DNA from: Thermoplasmata archaeon
GTDB lineage: Archaea; Thermoplasmatota; Thermoplasmata; Lutacidiplasmatales; UBA184
Assembly: GCA_030044695.1 (NCBI GenBank)
Contig: JASIDM010000170.1
Coordinates: forward strand, 1 to 19,984
DNA: 19,984 bases
Direction of reading: 5' to 3'
The notes beneath the pieces are model-generated. The model was not told the DNA's origin. It did no database searches and saw only the letters and a program-made list of their open reading frames with translations. The translations under genes and the position numbers were made by a program. Position 1 is the stretch's first letter; the number at the start of each line of letters is the position of its first letter. Positions 1 to 6,748 of the stretch are shown piece after piece.

Positions 1-159
1 TGCCGAGGAGCGGCTGGGACCCGTTCCGGCCGCGGCGGCCGGGCTCCGCGTGACCCGGGCCGTTCGCCGGGTGTCGAACCCCGTGTTTGACCGTCACAGG
101 GTCGCGCTACGCTCAAGTACGGGGGGCCGGGTGGCCGACCTGCCCCTAAGGTGGACTCC
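1..159. other. Upstream region, no gene assigned
   Basis: No complete gene can be supported here. One forward frame is open from base 2 through the region into the dehydrogenase gene and another ends at a TGA at 51-53. Either could be the tail of a gene lying left of the window, but neither shows a recognisable motif. The segment presumably carries the promoter of the glutamate dehydrogenase gene. I do not see a convincing TATA-like box at the -26 spacing seen elsewhere in the window, which fits with that gene using a Shine-Dalgarno-led start instead. Confidence 0.4.
148..154 (+). promoter_or_regulatory. Shine-Dalgarno site of gdhA
   Basis: AAGGTGG ends five bases before the ATG at 160. It decides the start codon, because it would lie across the alternative GTG at 151. 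Confidence 0.6.
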
Positions 160-1422
160 ATGCCCAAGTCCGATCAACCGATCAACCCGTTCGAGACCGC
201 ACGCCGACAGATCGACATCGTGGCCGACCTGATCGGCCTCGACTCCGGGATCCGCGAGGTGCTGAAGCACCCGAAGCGGGAGCTGACGGTGAACTTCCCA
301 GTCCGGATGGACGACGGGTCCTACCGGGTCTTCACCGGTCACCGCGTGCAGTACAACATGGCCCGCGGCCCGACGAAGGGCGGGATCCGCTACCACCCCC
401 AGGTCACGCTCGACGAGGTCCGCGCGCTGGCGGCCTGGATGACCTGGAAGTGCGCGGTCGTCAACATCCCCTACGGCGGCGCGAAGGGCGGCGTCGTCTG
501 CGATCCGAAGCACCTCTCCCACGCCGAGGTCGAGCGGCTCACCCGGCGCTACGCCAGCGAGATCGCCCCGATCATCGGGCCCGAGATGGACATCCCGGCG
601 CCCGACGTGTACACCGACTCCCAGACGATGGCGTGGATCATGGACACCTACTCGATGCTGAAGGGCTACTCCGTCCCCGGCGTCGTCACCGGCAAGCCGA
701 TCAGCCTCGGAGGCAGCGAGGGCCGCGGCGAGGCGACCGGGCGCGGCTGCGCCTACGTTATCCGTGAGGCCTCGAAGGACGTCGGCCTCAAGGTCAAGGG
801 CGCGAGCGTGGCGGTCCAGGGCTTCGGCAACGCCGGCAGCGTGGCCGCGAACCTGCTCTACGACGAGCAGGGCGCGAAGATCGTGGCCGTCTCCGACTCC
901 AAGGGCGGGATCGTCAAGACGGACGGACTCAACCCGCACGCGGTCGAGGCGCACAAGCAGAAGACCGGCTCCGTGGTCGGGTTCCCCGGGGCGAAGTCGG
1001 CGACCAACGAGGAGATCCTCGAGGCGAAGGCCGACATCCTGATCCCCGCGGCGCTCGAGAACCAGATCACCGCGAAGAACGCCGACAAGATCCAGGCGAA
1101 GATCGTGGCCGAGGCCGCGAACGGACCCACGCTGCCCGAGGCGGACACGATCCTCTTCGAGCGCGGCGTGACCGTCCTCCCCGACGTGCTCGCGAACGCG
1201 GGCGGGGTCACGGTGAGCTACTTCGAGTGGGCCCAGGACATCCAGGGCTACTACTGGGCGCTCAACGAGGTCAACCAGCGGCTCGAGCGCACGATGATGA
1301 AGTCGTACGCGGACGTCCACCAGGTCGCGACCGAGCGCAAGGTGCACAACCGCACGGCCGCCTACGTGCTCGCGATCCAGCGGGTCGTCGACGCGACCCG
1401 CCTGCGCGGCATCTATCCGTAG
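160..1422 (+). CDS. gdhA: Glutamate dehydrogenase (Glu/Leu/Phe/Val dehydrogenase family)
   Basis: It catalyses reversible oxidative deamination of glutamate to 2-oxoglutarate and ammonia with NAD(P), a cytosolic hexameric enzyme in this family. The protein is 420 residues, normal for the family. The substrate-binding segment GPTKGGIRYHP is at about 70-80, and PYGGAKGGV at about 104-112 carries the catalytic lysine (about K109). The Rossmann motif GFGNAGS is at about 221-227. Coenzyme preference cannot be read with confidence; SDSKGG (about 245-250) follows the second strand. I chose ATG at 160 over the in-frame GTG at 151 because AAGGTGG at 148-154 is then a well-placed Shine-Dalgarno sequence, which the GTG would overlap. 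The phosphoribosyltransferase begins 8 bp after the stop, so co-transcription is likely. Identification is secure. Confidence 0.96.
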   Translation: MPKSDQPINPFETARRQIDIVADLIGLDSGIREVLKHPKRELTVNFPVRMDDGSYRVFTGHRVQYNMARGPTKGGIRYHPQVTLDEVRALAAWMTWKCAVVNIPYGGAKGGVVCDPKHLSHAEVERLTRRYASEIAPIIGPEMDIPAPDVYTDSQTMAWIMDTYSMLKGYSVPGVVTGKPISLGGSEGRGEATGRGCAYVIREASKDVGLKVKGASVAVQGFGNAGSVAANLLYDEQGAKIVAVSDSKGGIVKTDGLNPHAVEAHKQKTGSVVGFPGAKSATNEEILEAKADILIPAALENQITAKNADKIQAKIVAEAANGPTLPEADTILFERGVTVLPDVLANAGGVTVSYFEWAQDIQGYYWALNEVNQRLERTMMKSYADVHQVATERKVHNRTAAYVLAIQRVVDATRLRGIYP

Positions 1423-1430
1423 ACCCCGGC

Positions 1431-2045
1431 ATGGCCGACCTCCCGCGTTGCCGGCTGGCGACGTGGGCGGACATCGACCGGTGGGCCCACGCGGTCGCGG
1501 AGAAGGTCCGGGCCGCCGACGCGGTGCCGCAGACGATCGTCGGGCTCACCCGCGGCGGCTGGGTACCCGCCCGGCTCCTCTGCGACCACCTCAACGTGAA
1601 GCGGCTCGTCTCCCTGAGGGCCCAACACTGGGGCGTCACCGCGACGCCGACGGGCGCCGCCGAGCTGACCGAGGGCCTGAGCGGTCCGGTCGCCGGCCAC
1701 ACGGTGCTGGTCGTCGACGACATCACCGATACCGGGGACAGCCTCGCGCTCGCCCTGAAGCACGTCCAAGAGGCGCACCCCGCGCGCGCCGAGACGGCGA
1801 CCCTCCTGCACATCGGCCACTCGAAGTTCGTCCCCACGTACTACGCCGAGCGGATCCCGGCGGAGGCGTGGGCGTGGGTGATCTTCCCGTGGAACTACTG
1901 GGAGGACCTGACGACGCTCGCGGCGAAGGCGGCCGGGCTCTCGCCCGGCGTGAACGGGGTGCGCGAGACGCTGCGGGCGCGGTGCGGGCTCGACGTGCCG
2001 AGGGCCGATCTCGAGCGCGTCGCCCGCGTCACGCCGCTCGGGTGA
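1431..2045 (+). CDS. Phosphoribosyltransferase, purine PRTase-like
   Basis: This is a type I phosphoribosyltransferase of 204 residues. The PRPP-binding signature VLVVDDITDTGDS lies at about 93-105, with two acidic residues followed by the TGDS phosphate loop. An upstream LTRGGWVPARLL segment (about 39-50) resembles the PPi loop of hypoxanthine/xanthine-guanine PRTases. The C-terminal FPWNYWEDL is typical of archaeal Gpt-like and HPRT-like proteins. The likely role is purine base salvage with PRPP, but the exact base cannot be read from the sequence. ATG at 1431 is the first reasonable start after the gdhA stop; no clear Shine-Dalgarno precedes it, so translational coupling to gdhA is possible. 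Its stop lies 4 bp from the stop of the convergent DUF373 gene. Confidence 0.88.
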   Translation: MADLPRCRLATWADIDRWAHAVAEKVRAADAVPQTIVGLTRGGWVPARLLCDHLNVKRLVSLRAQHWGVTATPTGAAELTEGLSGPVAGHTVLVVDDITDTGDSLALALKHVQEAHPARAETATLLHIGHSKFVPTYYAERIPAEAWAWVIFPWNYWEDLTTLAAKAAGLSPGVNGVRETLRARCGLDVPRADLERVARVTPLG

Positions 2046-2049
2046 GCCG

Positions 2050-3141
2050 CTAGCTCGACGTGGAGGTCTCCGCCGCGGCGCGGCGGGCGGCCGCCTTGAA
2101 GTACTGCTGGAGGGCCCCGGCCCCGATCATGAGGCCGAAGCCGGTCGCGATCAGGCCGATGAGCAGCGGGAGCTCGGCCACCGGCGTGAACCCGTCCAGG
2201 TAGCGGACGAGATAGACGATGCCGTAGGAGAGGACCCCGATCCCGATGATCGACGTCGTCGCCACCGCGAACGAGCGGGGGAACCGGCCGCGGGCGAAGG
2301 TGCGCCGGATCGCGCGCCCGACCTCCCAGACGAGGGCGCCGGCGACCCACCAGATGAGCCCGGCCTGCAGGAAGAGCAGGCTGCGGGCGAGCGGCGAGAT
2401 CCCCAGGTTCCGGGCGATGTCGTTGTAGCCCGTCAGGAACCCCACCCCGACGAGCGCGACCGCGAAGAGCCCGAAGCCGAAGGCGACCGAGCCGACCCGG
2501 ATGTCGGCCGAGGCGCTCCGCACCGCGTCGATGATCGCCTCGTCGATGTCGAACGTCCAGAAGATGAGGTAGACGCCGAGCAGGATCGCGAGGCCGATGA
2601 ACCCCCAGACCAGCACGCCGCCCGCGGCGGCGATCCCGAGGATGAGCAGCACCAGCGCGACCGGCAGCACGGTCTTTGCCCGTAGTTTCGGGTCCTTGAG
2701 CGCCCGGACGACGGTGTAGTACGTCGACTCGATGCTCGCGCTCTGGCGGATGTACACCCGCCGGACCCCGTCCACCCGCACGCGCGACGCGAGGATCGGG
2801 AACAGGTACTCGTCCTCCGCGCCGTCGCTCACGAGGTAGGCGGAGCTGGCCCGGACCGTGCCGAGGACCTGGTCGAACTGCTCGGCGACCCGGCGGTCCG
2901 ACGCGATCCCGACCTTGGCCGAACCGGTGAGGACGCAGACCTCGACGTCCTCGCCCGAGCCCTTCAGCTCGTCGGCGAGGGCGACGGCGGCGAACAGCGC
3001 GTTGGTGTCCGAGTCCTCGGGATCGGCCGTGCCGAGACGCACGGCCGCCTCCACCACCCGGCCCCGGCCGACGATCGGCCCGTCGAGCTGGGCCTTCCGA
3101 CCGAGATCGTCGTCGCGGTCGACGCAGACGACCAGGCGCAT
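2050..3141 (-). CDS. DUF373 family archaeal membrane protein
   Basis: The N-terminal soluble part (about 1-150) begins MRLVVCVDRDDDLG and contains a GTADPEDSDTNAL segment, characteristic of DUF373, an archaeal family of unknown function. About six hydrophobic segments follow, at roughly 157-177, 178-196, 218-238, 252-274, 293-313 and 322-343, so the protein should sit in the cytoplasmic membrane with a cytosolic N-terminal domain. The length is 363 residues. The start at 3141 is preferred over an in-frame start 30 bases upstream because AGGAGGG at 3147-3153 sits directly before it. It is transcribed divergently from proS and is convergent with the phosphoribosyltransferase. The N-terminal acidic cluster looks nucleotide-binding-like, but no biochemical function is assigned. 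Confidence 0.88.
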   Translation of the reverse strand: MRLVVCVDRDDDLGRKAQLDGPIVGRGRVVEAAVRLGTADPEDSDTNALFAAVALADELKGSGEDVEVCVLTGSAKVGIASDRRVAEQFDQVLGTVRASSAYLVSDGAEDEYLFPILASRVRVDGVRRVYIRQSASIESTYYTVVRALKDPKLRAKTVLPVALVLLILGIAAAGGVLVWGFIGLAILLGVYLIFWTFDIDEAIIDAVRSASADIRVGSVAFGFGLFAVALVGVGFLTGYNDIARNLGISPLARSLLFLQAGLIWWVAGALVWEVGRAIRRTFARGRFPRSFAVATTSIIGIGVLSYGIVYLVRYLDGFTPVAELPLLIGLIATGFGLMIGAGALQQYFKAAARRAAAETSTSS

Positions 3142-3146
3142 GGCCC

Positions 3147-3153
3147 CCCTCCT
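3147..3153 (-). promoter_or_regulatory. Shine-Dalgarno site of the DUF373 gene
   Basis: On the minus strand the sequence AGGAGGG lies just upstream of the ATG at 3141, the strongest Shine-Dalgarno in the window. It sets the start at 3141 and implies a leadered transcript, in contrast to the apparently leaderless proS on the other side. Confidence 0.65.
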
Positions 3154-3192
3154 AGAGCCGAGGCGGACCATAATCCCCTAGGGTCCACCCGC

Positions 3193-3218
3193 GGGGGCGT
3201 CGCCGCCCGGCGGCCCCC
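3193..3218. repeat. GC palindrome between divergent DUF373 and proS
   Basis: GGGGGC (3193-3198) is the reverse complement of GCCCCC (3213-3218). Inside it CGCCG (3201-3205) pairs with CGGCG (3208-3212), leaving a two-base GT bulge and a tiny loop. It lies upstream of both predicted transcription starts, so it would act as DNA, perhaps as an operator, rather than as an RNA hairpin. In such GC-rich DNA a chance origin is possible. Confidence 0.4.
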
Positions 3219-3254
3219 GATCGACCGCCGCCCGGCGCGCCGACCCCCCCCTCT

Positions 3255-3260
3255 CATATA
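3255..3260 (+). promoter_or_regulatory. TATA-like box of proS (leaderless promoter)
   Basis: CATATA is the most AT-rich stretch in the intergenic region and lies 26-31 bases upstream of the proS ATG at 3286. Archaeal transcription starts about 25 bases downstream of the box centre, which would put the start at or within a few bases of the ATG. No Shine-Dalgarno precedes the gene. Confidence 0.65.
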
Positions 3261-3285
3261 GGCCGCGGGGACCGTCCGACCGCCG

Positions 3286-4713
3286 ATGGTGGAGCTGCCG
3301 GACAAGCGGACCGCGTTCATCGACTGGTACCTCGCCGTCGTGGAGGCGGCGAACCTCTCCGACAAACGCTACGGGATCAAGGGGATGAACGTCTGGACCC
3401 CGTACGGCTTCCGGGCGCGTCGGAACCTCGATCGGGTCCTCGTCCGCGAGATCGAGGCGACGGGCTCGCAGGGCGTGGAGTTCCCCGCCCTCATCCCCGC
3501 GACCGAGTTCGCCAAGGAGAAGGAGCACATCAAGGGGTTCGACGCCCAGGTCTTCTGGGTCACCAAGGGGGGCGCCACCGAGCTCGACGTCCCGCTCGTG
3601 CTCCGGCCGACGAGCGAGACGGCGATGTACCCGATCTTCGCCCTCTGGGTCCGATCGCACCGGGACCTCCCCCTGAACGTCTACCAGATCGTCAACACGT
3701 TCCGCTACGAGACCAAGACGACCCGGCCGTTCGTCCGGGTCCGGGAGATCCACTTCTTCGAGGAGCATACCTGCCAGCTGGACGAGGCGCGGGCCACGGA
3801 GCGGGTCCGCTCCAACCTCGGCGCGTTCCGTCGGATGGCCGCCTCGCTCGCCCTCCCCTACCTTGCCGTGCGGCGTCCGAAGTGGGACACCTTCCCGGGG
3901 GCCGACTACACGATCGCCTTCGACCTTCCCCTGGACGGGGTCCGGACCCTGCAGCTCGGAAGCGTCCACCACTATCGGGACAACTTCTCGATACCGTACG
4001 GCATCCGCTACGAGGCGCCGGACGGCTCGACGCACGCCGTCCACCAGACGACGTTCGGGCTCTCGGAGCGTCTCCTCGGCGCGATCGTCGGCGCCCACGG
4101 CGACCAGCGCGGGGCGGTCTTCCCGAGCGAGATCGCGCCGTACGAGGTGGTGATCGTGCCCGTCGTCGCGGGAGCCGGCGGGACCGCGGTCGCCCGGGCC
4201 GCCGAGGACGTCGCGGAGGAGCTGCGCCGGGCCGGCCGACGCGTCGTGCTCGACGACGGGGACGAGCGGCCCGGGGCGAAGTACTTCCGCTGGGAGCTCG
4301 CCGGGGTCCCGCTGCGCCTGGAGATCGGGCCCCGCGAGCTCGAGCACGGTCAGCTGACCAGCGTCGATCGGCTCGGACGCAAGGCGAGCGTCGCGCGGGC
4401 GTCGGCGCCGGCCGACGTCGCCCGCCGGCTCGAGGAGCTCGATGCCGAGCTGGTCCGCCGCGCCCTGGACGGGCTACGGTCCGCGATCGCCCCGGCGGCT
4501 CGCCTCGAGGAGCTGACCGGCTCGAAGCAGGTCCGCGTCCTCGGCTGGTGCGGGGACGAGGCGTGCGGGCACGAGGTGGAGCGGGCGATCGACGGGGCCC
4601 TGCTGGGGACCCCGGAGGAGCCGCTCCCGGTGCCGTTCGCGGCGCCGACCTCCTGCATCGCCTGCGGCCGGACCGACGGGGTGCGGACCGCCCTCGCGGC
4701 CCAGCCGATGTAG
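3286..4713 (+). CDS. proS: Prolyl-tRNA synthetase, archaeal/eukaryotic type
   Basis: This class II synthetase charges tRNA-Pro with proline. The 475 residues match the archaeal-type length. Landmarks are LVLRPTSET (about 104-112, proline/ATP site), motif 2 NTFRYETKTTRPF with REIHFFEEHT (about 137-162), a motif-3 region at about 255-276 (TTFGLSERLLGAIVGAHGD), and the anticodon-binding domain from APYEVVIVPV (about 284-293). The C-terminal domain has CGDEAC and CIAC pairs, the four cysteines expected to bind zinc. The bacterial-type editing insertion is absent, as expected for this class. The protein ends AAQPM, whereas structurally studied members of this class end in a tyrosine that folds into the active site. 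The gene ends 13 bp from the stop of a convergent small membrane protein gene. Confidence 0.96.
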   Translation: MVELPDKRTAFIDWYLAVVEAANLSDKRYGIKGMNVWTPYGFRARRNLDRVLVREIEATGSQGVEFPALIPATEFAKEKEHIKGFDAQVFWVTKGGATELDVPLVLRPTSETAMYPIFALWVRSHRDLPLNVYQIVNTFRYETKTTRPFVRVREIHFFEEHTCQLDEARATERVRSNLGAFRRMAASLALPYLAVRRPKWDTFPGADYTIAFDLPLDGVRTLQLGSVHHYRDNFSIPYGIRYEAPDGSTHAVHQTTFGLSERLLGAIVGAHGDQRGAVFPSEIAPYEVVIVPVVAGAGGTAVARAAEDVAEELRRAGRRVVLDDGDERPGAKYFRWELAGVPLRLEIGPRELEHGQLTSVDRLGRKASVARASAPADVARRLEELDAELVRRALDGLRSAIAPAARLEELTGSKQVRVLGWCGDEACGHEVERAIDGALLGTPEEPLPVPFAAPTSCIACGRTDGVRTALAAQPM

Positions 4714-4726
4714 AACGCCGGACGGC

Positions 4727-4975
4727 CTACGGGGCCGAAGGGGCCGGGGGGTTTGGCAGGACGAGCCACATCCCGGCGAGACCGAACAACAGGAGCGTGA
4801 TCGTCACGGCGTACACGCCGTTGTCGATCCAGACCCCGAAGGCGAGGCCCCACCACAGGTAGAAGGCGACGGCCAGGACCACCAACGTGGCGAACCCCCA
4901 GAAGGAGACCTTCCGCGGCAGCGACATCTCCCGCGGGGCTCCGGGGTCGAGCGGTCGGTTCGTCTCCGCGGCCAT
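4727..4975 (-). CDS. Small two-helix membrane protein, unknown function
   Basis: The 82-residue protein has a short polar N-terminus and two hydrophobic segments at about 25-45 and 50-73, separated by a few residues including VWIDNG, and a proline-rich tail. I do not recognise the family. The frame is open far upstream (to 5185), but the ATG at 4975 is chosen because a TATA-like TTATCAT at 5001-5007 places transcription start at that codon. The N-terminal extension encoded further upstream is arginine- and proline-rich and unlike a membrane protein. It is convergent with proS and divergent from the TPR gene. That it is a real gene rests on hydrophobicity and the promoter position. Confidence 0.68.
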   Translation of the reverse strand: MAAETNRPLDPGAPREMSLPRKVSFWGFATLVVLAVAFYLWWGLAFGVWIDNGVYAVTITLLLFGLAGMWLVLPNPPAPSAP

Positions 4976-5000
4976 CGGACCCGGACGAGCCGGGGCTCGC

Positions 5001-5007
5001 ATGATAA
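5001..5007 (-). promoter_or_regulatory. TATA-like box of the small membrane protein gene
   Basis: The minus strand reads GCGCAAGGGTTATCATG here, with TTATCAT 26-32 bases before the ATG at 4975. Nearly the same string (GCGCAAAAGGGTTATCG) precedes the tRNA-Leu gene near 17121-17137, which supports both as promoters with a shared upstream element. Confidence 0.6.
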
Positions 5008-5084
5008 CCCTTGCGCAGGGCGCCCCCGGGCGGGGGTGGCCCGGCTCGGTCGTGCCGCGGTCCCGGCGCCCCCGCGGCCGAGGG

Positions 5085-5090
5085 CTTAAT
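5085..5090 (+). promoter_or_regulatory. TATA-like box of the TPR gene
   Basis: CTTAAT lies 26-31 bases upstream of the ATG at 5116, the same spacing as for proS, predicting a leaderless transcript. Confidence 0.55.
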
Positions 5091-5115
5091 CGTTCGACCG
5101 CGCTAGAACCCTCGG

Positions 5116-6732
5116 ATGGCGGCGACCGAAAGCGCCGGGTCGCCCTCCACCCGGACCCCCGCGACGCCCCTGGCCCGACTCCCACCGGAGCTCACCCGGA
5201 TCCTCGCCTACGGGAGCGCCATCGGGACCGAGTTCCCGTTCGAGCTGCTCCGCGCCGCGATCGGCGCGGAGGAGGAGGTGCTCGCCGAGCACCTCGAGCA
5301 GCTCGTCGAGCTCGGGTTCATCCGGGAGCGGCCCGGCGGCGGCCGGTTCGCCTTCGTCGAGGAGGAGGTCCGCGGGGCCGTCTACCGATCGATGACGGAG
5401 AGCCGCCTCAGGGTCCTCCACCGCAAGATCGCCGAGGCGCTCGAGCGCGGGAGCCCGCAGCCGTCGGACGCGGTCGTGGCCGAGCTCGCCCGTCACTACT
5501 TCCTCGGCAAGGTCCCCGAACGGTCCTACGCCTACAACCGGCGGGCCGCCGAAGTGGCTCGCGCGGCGGGCCGGCCGGCGGAGGCGATCCCGCCGCTCGA
5601 GCGCGCGCTGGTCGACCTCGGGGCCCTCGGGGAAGGGCACGCGGCCGAGCGGGCCGAGATCGCCGAGACGCTGGGGGACCTGTCGTTCACCGTCGGCGCG
5701 TTCCCGGCGGCCGATCGCCACTACCGGGAGGCTCTGGAGTCGGTGGAGCACGACCAGCCCCGGCTGCGGGCCCGCCTCCTGCTCGCCCGGGCCGAGGTCG
5801 CCCGGGAGAACCTCGACGCCCGCGGGGCGGTCGAGGGGGCGAAGGAGGCGCTGGGACTGTTCGCCATCGAGCCCGACCCGTACGGCGAGTCCCAGGCGTA
5901 CCGGGTGATCGGCCGGGTCGCGTTCCAGCGGGGGCGGTACCGGGAGGCCCTGGACGAGACGATGAAGGCGCTCGGCGCCCTGCCCGCGGCCGCCGACCCG
6001 GCCGCCCTCGGCCGGCTGTCGATCGACCTCGGGAACGTCTTCGCCCTCCTCGGGGAGGACGTTCGCCCCGTCGCGATTGAGTGGTACCAGCGCGCCGTCG
6101 ATCGGCTGCGAGCGGCCCACAACTGGCCGGAGCTCGCCCGGGCCCTGCACAACCTCGGCACGGCGGTCGGGGAGACCCGTCCCGACGAGGGGCTGGAGCT
6201 GCTCGAGCGGGCACGGGAGGCCGCGGCGCAGGGCCAGGACGCCCGGGCGATCGGCCGCTCGCTGCTCTCGGGCGTGGAGCTGCGCATCGCGCTCGGCCAG
6301 CTGGAGGAGGCCGAGCGGGACAACGACCAGGCCGGTCGGCTGCTCGAGGGGCTCGCCGATGCCCTGGGCTCCGAGCAGGTGACCCTGAACCGGGGGCGAA
6401 TCGCCGAGCGACGGGGCCACTGGGACGATGCCGGGGCCGATTATGCCCGGGCCGCCGAGCTGGCCCGGGGGCTCGGGCTCTCGGCCGACGAGGCCGACGC
6501 GCAGCTCTACCTCGCGCGCCTCCGGTTCAAGAACCACGATCTGAACGGGGCCCGGGCCGCCTTTGATCGGGCGACCGCGCTCCGCGTGACGGAGCTCTCC
6601 CCGCGGCTCGAGCGGGCCTACGCCGAGCTCCGGGATCAGCTCGCCGCGGCCGGCTCCGGCGACGGTCCGGCGCCCGAGCGGTCGGACCGGGGCCGCCCCG
6701 GCTCGGACCCAGCCCCCTCGGCCGGCACGTGA
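5116..6732 (+). CDS. Winged-helix/TPR protein, NTPase-less paralogue of the next gene
   Basis: The 538-residue soluble protein is almost entirely helical with degenerate TPR-like repeats. After a short low-complexity N-terminus, residues from about 21 (LPPELTRILAYGSAIGTEF) align by eye with the segment of the downstream STAND protein that follows its NTPase domain (from about residue 301, ELDPVDRRVLTYASVLGREF). The similarity continues through a winged-helix-like segment (LVELGFIRER against LVRAGILRER), LHRKIAEALE against LHRKVAVALE, and LARHYFLGK against LARHYYLGR, then into the repeats. No Walker motifs are present. It ends in a disordered acidic/proline-rich tail. Its stop (6730-6732) overlaps the Shine-Dalgarno of the STAND gene, so the two form an operon. 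A partner or scaffold role is inference. Confidence 0.85.
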   Translation: MAATESAGSPSTRTPATPLARLPPELTRILAYGSAIGTEFPFELLRAAIGAEEEVLAEHLEQLVELGFIRERPGGGRFAFVEEEVRGAVYRSMTESRLRVLHRKIAEALERGSPQPSDAVVAELARHYFLGKVPERSYAYNRRAAEVARAAGRPAEAIPPLERALVDLGALGEGHAAERAEIAETLGDLSFTVGAFPAADRHYREALESVEHDQPRLRARLLLARAEVARENLDARGAVEGAKEALGLFAIEPDPYGESQAYRVIGRVAFQRGRYREALDETMKALGALPAAADPAALGRLSIDLGNVFALLGEDVRPVAIEWYQRAVDRLRAAHNWPELARALHNLGTAVGETRPDEGLELLERAREAAAQGQDARAIGRSLLSGVELRIALGQLEEAERDNDQAGRLLEGLADALGSEQVTLNRGRIAERRGHWDDAGADYARAAELARGLGLSADEADAQLYLARLRFKNHDLNGARAAFDRATALRVTELSPRLERAYAELRDQLAAAGSGDGPAPERSDRGRPGSDPAPSAGT

Positions 6733-6739
6733 AGGAGAG
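6731..6739 (+). promoter_or_regulatory. Shine-Dalgarno site of the STAND gene, overlapping the upstream stop
   Basis: GAAGGAGAG shares bases with the TGA stop of the TPR gene (6730-6732) and lies about 9-10 bases before the ATG at 6749. It indicates translation of the second gene from a shared mRNA, in contrast to the leaderless first gene. Confidence 0.65.
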
Positions 6740-6748
6740 ATCGCCTCG

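Noticed and set aside
94..1347. A 417-codon minus-strand open frame
   Set aside because: Lies antisense to glutamate dehydrogenase, with repetitive Arg/Asp/Val/Leu/Gly composition and no domain.
4976..5185. N-terminal extension of the small membrane protein frame up to 5185
   Set aside because: It would overlap the start of the TPR gene, is Arg/Pro/Gly-rich, and lies upstream of the TATA-like box that fits a start at 4975.
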